Shown here piece after piece: positions 60,932 to 64,000 of a stretch of 64,000 nucleotides of DNA. Source of the DNA: Sanyastnella coralliicola (GTDB taxonomy: Bacteria; Bacteroidota; Bacteroidia; Flavobacteriales_D; Sanyastnellaceae); the NCBI RefSeq assembly GCF_030845195.1, contig NZ_CP132543.1:62001-126000 (forward strand), written 5' to 3'. The first letter of the stretch is position 1. Each line of letters starts with the position of its first letter. Under the pieces are notes generated by a model. The model ran no database searches. It saw only the letters and a program-made list of their open reading frames with translations, and had not been told where the DNA came from. A program made the position numbers and the translations under genes.

Positions 60932-62046
60932 GCCGCTTGCTCTCCGATTTTTGCTTTCATCTTCTTTTCCTCCTTCGTTGGGATGAAGAAGATTCCTTGA
61001 GCTAATGCCAATGCCACACCTCCAACAATTAGGAAGCTAATATTCGGACGATTCGCAGGCATCAAGAAAGCCAAGACGATAATGAATGCAGTGTAACCAT
61101 AAAGACACAATACCGTCTGGCGATGGTTCAAGCCCAAGGCGAGAAGGCGGTGGTGGATATGGTTCTTGTCAGCACTAAAAGGTGAGCGACCTTGAATAGT
61201 GCGAATAAAGAATACACGGATGGTGTCAATCAATGGGTAGGCTAGAATAGCCATAGCTAGTACCGGCTTCGATACCCCACGAATTCCTGCTGGAAGACGG
61301 TCGACAGGGAAATCGATCATCTGTGTAGCTAAGACATATATGACCACACCGATGGTCAGGGAGCCGGAGTCTCCCATGAATATTCGGGCGGGATTGAAGT
61401 TGAAGACCAGGAAGCCCAACAATGCTCCTCCAAGACCAGCTGCTAGCAAGGCCAACGGAAGGTCCATGGTTTGGTAGAACCAGTAGGCGAAAGTGAAACT
61501 AGCGATCAGTCCAATTCCTCCTGCAAGACCGTCAACCCCATCGATCAAGTTGATTGCATTGACAATGACGATGTAAACAAAGACAGAGAAGAGGTAGCTG
61601 ATGTAATCAGGCATATCGTTGATTCCGAAGAGTCCACAGAAATCACGGATTCGGATATCGGCCATAAATACGAGGATGGCACCTACAACCATATGAACCA
61701 TGAGTTTCTTACTCGGGCTCACACCAATAATGTCATCTTTCAACCCGAGGAAGAATAAGATGAACATGCTGGCTACAAGGAATTTGAATTCATGCAGTGC
61801 GCGCAGTGGATCGTAAACCATTCCTAGTTCGTAGGCGCTAGAAGAAGGGAACCACAAACTGAACCCAAGAATAGTTCCGGCGAAAATGAGGATACCTCCA
61901 ATCGTCGGTACACTTCGTCGGTGAAGCTTACGCTTGTCACCAGGTTCATCAACAAGGTGCTTGAGTTTCGCCACCTTGATCAATGAAGGCATGGCGATGA
62001 TCACCAAGAAAAGTGCGGTCAGGAAGCCAAGTGCGATCTCTTTCAC
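60928..62046 (-). CDS. MraY/WecA-family glycosyl-1-phosphate transferase
   Basis: A 372-residue membrane enzyme that moves a sugar phosphate to undecaprenyl phosphate, the first step of many glycans. Eleven hydrophobic segments, and the motifs KLKHLVDEPGDKRKLH, FLGLKDDIIG, AINLIDGVDGLAGGIGL, FNPARIFMGDSGSLTIG and KNHIHHRLL are all present. WecA-like rather than MraY-like by motif order. It starts at a GTG, 16 bases after a TAATTTTG box. The flanking Wzi barrels support a surface polysaccharide. Confidence 0.94.
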   Translation of the reverse strand: MKEIALGFLTALFLVIIAMPSLIKVAKLKHLVDEPGDKRKLHRRSVPTIGGILIFAGTILGFSLWFPSSSAYELGMVYDPLRALHEFKFLVASMFILFFLGLKDDIIGVSPSKKLMVHMVVGAILVFMADIRIRDFCGLFGINDMPDYISYLFSVFVYIVIVNAINLIDGVDGLAGGIGLIASFTFAYWFYQTMDLPLALLAAGLGGALLGFLVFNFNPARIFMGDSGSLTIGVVIYVLATQMIDFPVDRLPAGIRGVSKPVLAMAILAYPLIDTIRVFFIRTIQGRSPFSADKNHIHHRLLALGLNHRQTVLCLYGYTAFIIVLAFLMPANRPNISFLIVGGVALALAQGIFFIPTKEEKKMKAKIGEQAA

Positions 62047-62062
62047 GATTGTACGCTTTGTT

Positions 62063-62070
62063 CAAAATTA
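62063..62070 (-). promoter_or_regulatory. -7 box upstream of the WecA-like gene
   Basis: TAATTTTG on the minus strand, 16 bases before the GTG start. The gap 62047-62136 (90 bases) shows no other feature I can name. Confidence 0.5.
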
Positions 62071-62136
62071 GGCAAACCCCAATGGAATGCCGTGTAAGTA
62101 TTTCCCACTATTCCATGTAAGCTATGTCGTAAGTGC

Positions 62137-63690
62137 TTAAATGTCATAGTATCTATTAAAGAGAGCTAGGCGGAATTGCATGTAGTAGTATGAGCTATTC
62201 AGAGCACCTGTCTCTGTCTCTCTACTTCGCCAACTCCACCCGAGTATCATATTCAAATTGGTTGTTGGGTTCATCAGGTATCCAAAGCGTAAATCGCTCA
62301 AGAGGGTCGTCCCTGGTTCGTGCAATGATGAAAGCACGATGTCAGGAGTCACCGCAATGTTCCCTCGGTTTCCACCGTCGTGAATCTGATACACACCCTT
62401 CCATTCTGACCACAAACGCTTCACACCGTGACGCAGAATCACCACGTATTCCTTGAAGTTCGTGCCGAGTGGGTGTGCCAACCCTTGATTCATATGAGAG
62501 TACGATTGCAACGGATTGCGGTGAGTAAAGATGCCTTGGCCGCCTTCGTTGTACTCAAACTGCAAGCTCATATTGCGGAAAGGAAACTCTCTCCAATGAA
62601 AGCCAGCTTGGAAGCCAGTAAATCGCAGCTCTTCTTGATCGGCAACTCCTTGACCGTACACATACAGGTTGTCTGTAATCTTCGCTTTCAGGTTCACCCC
62701 AACCACTGAATTCTGTAGACTGTCGAGACCATAGATTCCGGTAGCGGCAAATGGTACGGGAATAAAGAACGGCGCTGGATAGGCCTTTGTACCCGTGGAG
62801 TCCCAACGCTGCCAAATCACCCCTTCATACAAGCCGATCTCAAAACGAGGGTGTGGGATAATGTTCAAATAGCGGAAAGTGAACCCCTTTTTCTTGAAGA
62901 GTGATTCCGGAACTTCCCCCAAGGGCAATCGCTCGAGGTTGTTCAACTCCGCATTGACCGAGGTGAATTGAATTCTGTTTTTCCAAAAAGTTCCCTGCAG
63001 ACGTAAGAACGGATAGTTAAATGCAACATCCGAGAGAAGCATTGAACGATAACCATTCCCGATGAAGTGCTTGCCTTGTCCGAAATGTACTTGAAGCCAG
63101 TCAGTAGCTTTCACACTCACTACTCCCGTTGCAGAGTTGTAGTCTCTAGCATTCGACTCCAATTCTTTAAATCGACCTTGCCCAGGGATAACCGCAAGGG
63201 AATCAGTCAAATTGAACATCCAGTTTCTGAACTGGGTCTGGTTTTCAAAAACGGTGGCATGTATGCCCACACGATCTCCAATTTGACCGTAGAAGGCGAG
63301 GCCTCGGGTGTTATTGAAGATTTGAACCGTGTCTTGCCAAGATGAGGTGTCGCCGAAATCGCGACCGAGGTCGAGATCAAGAACGATATCCATGTAGAAC
63401 TGAAAGTCGTCTTCTTCAATTTGGATGAGGTGGTCGCGGTGGAATTTAACCTCTGCATTATTGAAGTAACGACGATCACAAACGTCGAAGCGCGGTACAC
63501 TGTCCCAGGTGAATTGGTCGTAGTGAAACGGCTTCATTGAAGTGTGTAGCGTAGTGTCTGTACCAGAAATTGACCACTCAATAGCCGTGGTCATGTGTCG
63601 CTCCAATGGGGTTTGAAAGATCTGGGCTGAAACAGAAGTTCCAACCAAAAGGGTGCATAGGGTGAGTGCGTACGTCAAGCTCCGAATCAC
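62137..63690 (-). CDS. Wzi-like outer-membrane barrel (second copy)
   Basis: A 517-residue exported protein (signal ending VSAQI), similar to the 59426 copy throughout: GQGKHFIGNGYRSMLLSDVAFNYPFLRLQGTFWKNRI and the terminal LAHPLGTNFKEYVVILRHGVKRL match the first copy's segments. It overlaps the end of the GDP-fucose synthase gene by 4 bases, so the surface attachment gene is co-translated with nucleotide-sugar synthesis. Confidence 0.85.
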   Translation of the reverse strand: MIRSLTYALTLCTLLVGTSVSAQIFQTPLERHMTTAIEWSISGTDTTLHTSMKPFHYDQFTWDSVPRFDVCDRRYFNNAEVKFHRDHLIQIEEDDFQFYMDIVLDLDLGRDFGDTSSWQDTVQIFNNTRGLAFYGQIGDRVGIHATVFENQTQFRNWMFNLTDSLAVIPGQGRFKELESNARDYNSATGVVSVKATDWLQVHFGQGKHFIGNGYRSMLLSDVAFNYPFLRLQGTFWKNRIQFTSVNAELNNLERLPLGEVPESLFKKKGFTFRYLNIIPHPRFEIGLYEGVIWQRWDSTGTKAYPAPFFIPVPFAATGIYGLDSLQNSVVGVNLKAKITDNLYVYGQGVADQEELRFTGFQAGFHWREFPFRNMSLQFEYNEGGQGIFTHRNPLQSYSHMNQGLAHPLGTNFKEYVVILRHGVKRLWSEWKGVYQIHDGGNRGNIAVTPDIVLSSLHEPGTTLLSDLRFGYLMNPTTNLNMILGWSWRSRETETGALNSSYYYMQFRLALFNRYYDI

Positions 63691-64000
63691 GCGAAGTCGA
63701 GTTGCTTAAAGTCTTCGTACACCATAGCAATACCTTCCTTCAGATCAATTTCGTGCTTCCAGCCCATGCCGTTAATCAATCCAACGTTCATGAGTTTACG
63801 CGGTGTTCCGTCAGGCTTGGTTGCATCCCATGCAATTTCGCCTTCAAAACCAACGGTTTCCTTAATGGTTTCTGCGAGTTCTTTGATGGTTACATCAACA
63901 CCGGTTCCGATGTTGACGAAAAGTTTTTCGTTGTAATTCTTCATCAAGAACATGCACGCCTTTGCCAGGTCGTTCACATGTAAGAATTCACGTTTTGGTG
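63687..64000 (-). CDS. fcl: GDP-L-fucose synthase, C-terminal part
   Basis: The frame runs off the right edge; the last ~100 residues show KREFLHVNDLAKACMFLM, NEKLFVNIGTGVDVTIKELAETIKETVGF, WDATKPDGTPRKLMNV and INGMGWKHEIDLKEGI, typical for the C-terminal half of GDP-4-keto-6-deoxy-mannose epimerase/reductase. With gmd at 42255 it gives GDP-L-fucose. The N-terminal NADP domain is outside the window. Confidence 0.95.
   Translation of the reverse strand, partial: PKREFLHVNDLAKACMFLMKNYNEKLFVNIGTGVDVTIKELAETIKETVGFEGEIAWDATKPDGTPRKLMNVGLINGMGWKHEIDLKEGIAMVYEDFKQLDFA

Overview
The window looks like a chromosomal segment of a free-living, probably gliding member of the Bacteroidota, most likely order Flavobacteriales; a placement near Cryomorphaceae/Schleiferiaceae is only a guess. 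The reasons are the SprA, GldD, GldE and PorX genes of the type IX secretion system (T9SS), two proteins with T9SS sorting domains, Bacteroidota promoters of the TAnnTTTG type, weak or absent Shine-Dalgarno sites, and gene orders familiar from this group (sprA-gcvH-vanZ, gldE-gldD, coaX-barrel-TPR-lptC-hlyC-ppiD, porX-tsaE-alanine dehydrogenase, and cyoE-cox3-cox3-coxIV-SCO-DUF420). I see no phage, insertion sequence, CRISPR array, rRNA or tRNA gene.

Layout. 1-2.7 kb: end of sprA, then gcvH, vanZ-like, tonB. 2.7-5.6 kb (minus): a tightly overlapping cofactor operon, ribF, LRR lipoprotein-like gene, thiamine-binding-like gene, pnuC, NadR-type kinase. 5.7-7.5 kb: atpD-atpC. 7.5-15.3 kb: rlmH and membrane proteins, DUF4783, nadC, yihY, DUF2147, flippase, methyltransferase. 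15.2-29.1 kb (minus): a type B T9SS cargo, ppiD, hlyC-like, lptC, TPR, outer-membrane barrel, coaX, gldD, gldE, ssb, mutY. 29.1-36.4 kb: HU, TPR, a 30-residue basic protein, rng, HD hydrolase (minus), porX, tsaE, alanine dehydrogenase. 36.4-45.3 kb: glycosyltransferase, flippase, PKD-type T9SS cargo, gmd, MsbA-like ABC exporter. 45.3-49.3 kb: DUF5996, ahcY, a phosphopantetheinyl transferase and rpmH, separated by unusual heptanucleotide arrays. 49.3-54.4 kb (minus): Rieske-fold-like protein, tsaB, efflux adaptor, tolC, ompA-like, small CxxC membrane protein. 54.4-59.4 kb (minus): cytochrome oxidase accessory and subunit III/IV genes with cyoE. 59.4-64 kb (minus): two Wzi-like barrels flanking a WecA/MraY-like transferase, then the end of a GDP-L-fucose synthase.

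How the parts fit. SprA, GldD, GldE and PorX belong to the export/gliding machinery and its regulation; the two large repeat proteins are its cargo. Gmd and GDP-fucose synthase give GDP-L-fucose, and the WecA-like enzyme, flippases, glycosyltransferase and Wzi-like barrels suggest assembly and surface anchoring of a polysaccharide. LptC and the MsbA-like exporter serve lipopolysaccharide transport.

The least expected material is not in the genes. (1) Intergenic arrays built from several different 7-bp units (GGTTCGT, GGTRGAC, GCCTAAM, CCGCRWY classes) occur at about 21.4, 45.4, 46.5, 48.8 and 49.3 kb, with a conserved order and polarity of unit classes, and several of them supply the stop codon of the neighbouring gene. 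(2) A 13-base word CGCTANCGCGGAA occurs 11 times (plus two one-mismatch copies) inside genes, in different reading frames and on both strands, like a DNA uptake or other genome-signature word. (3) Several genes have a TAnnTTTG box 4-5 bp before the ATG, predicting leaderless mRNAs.
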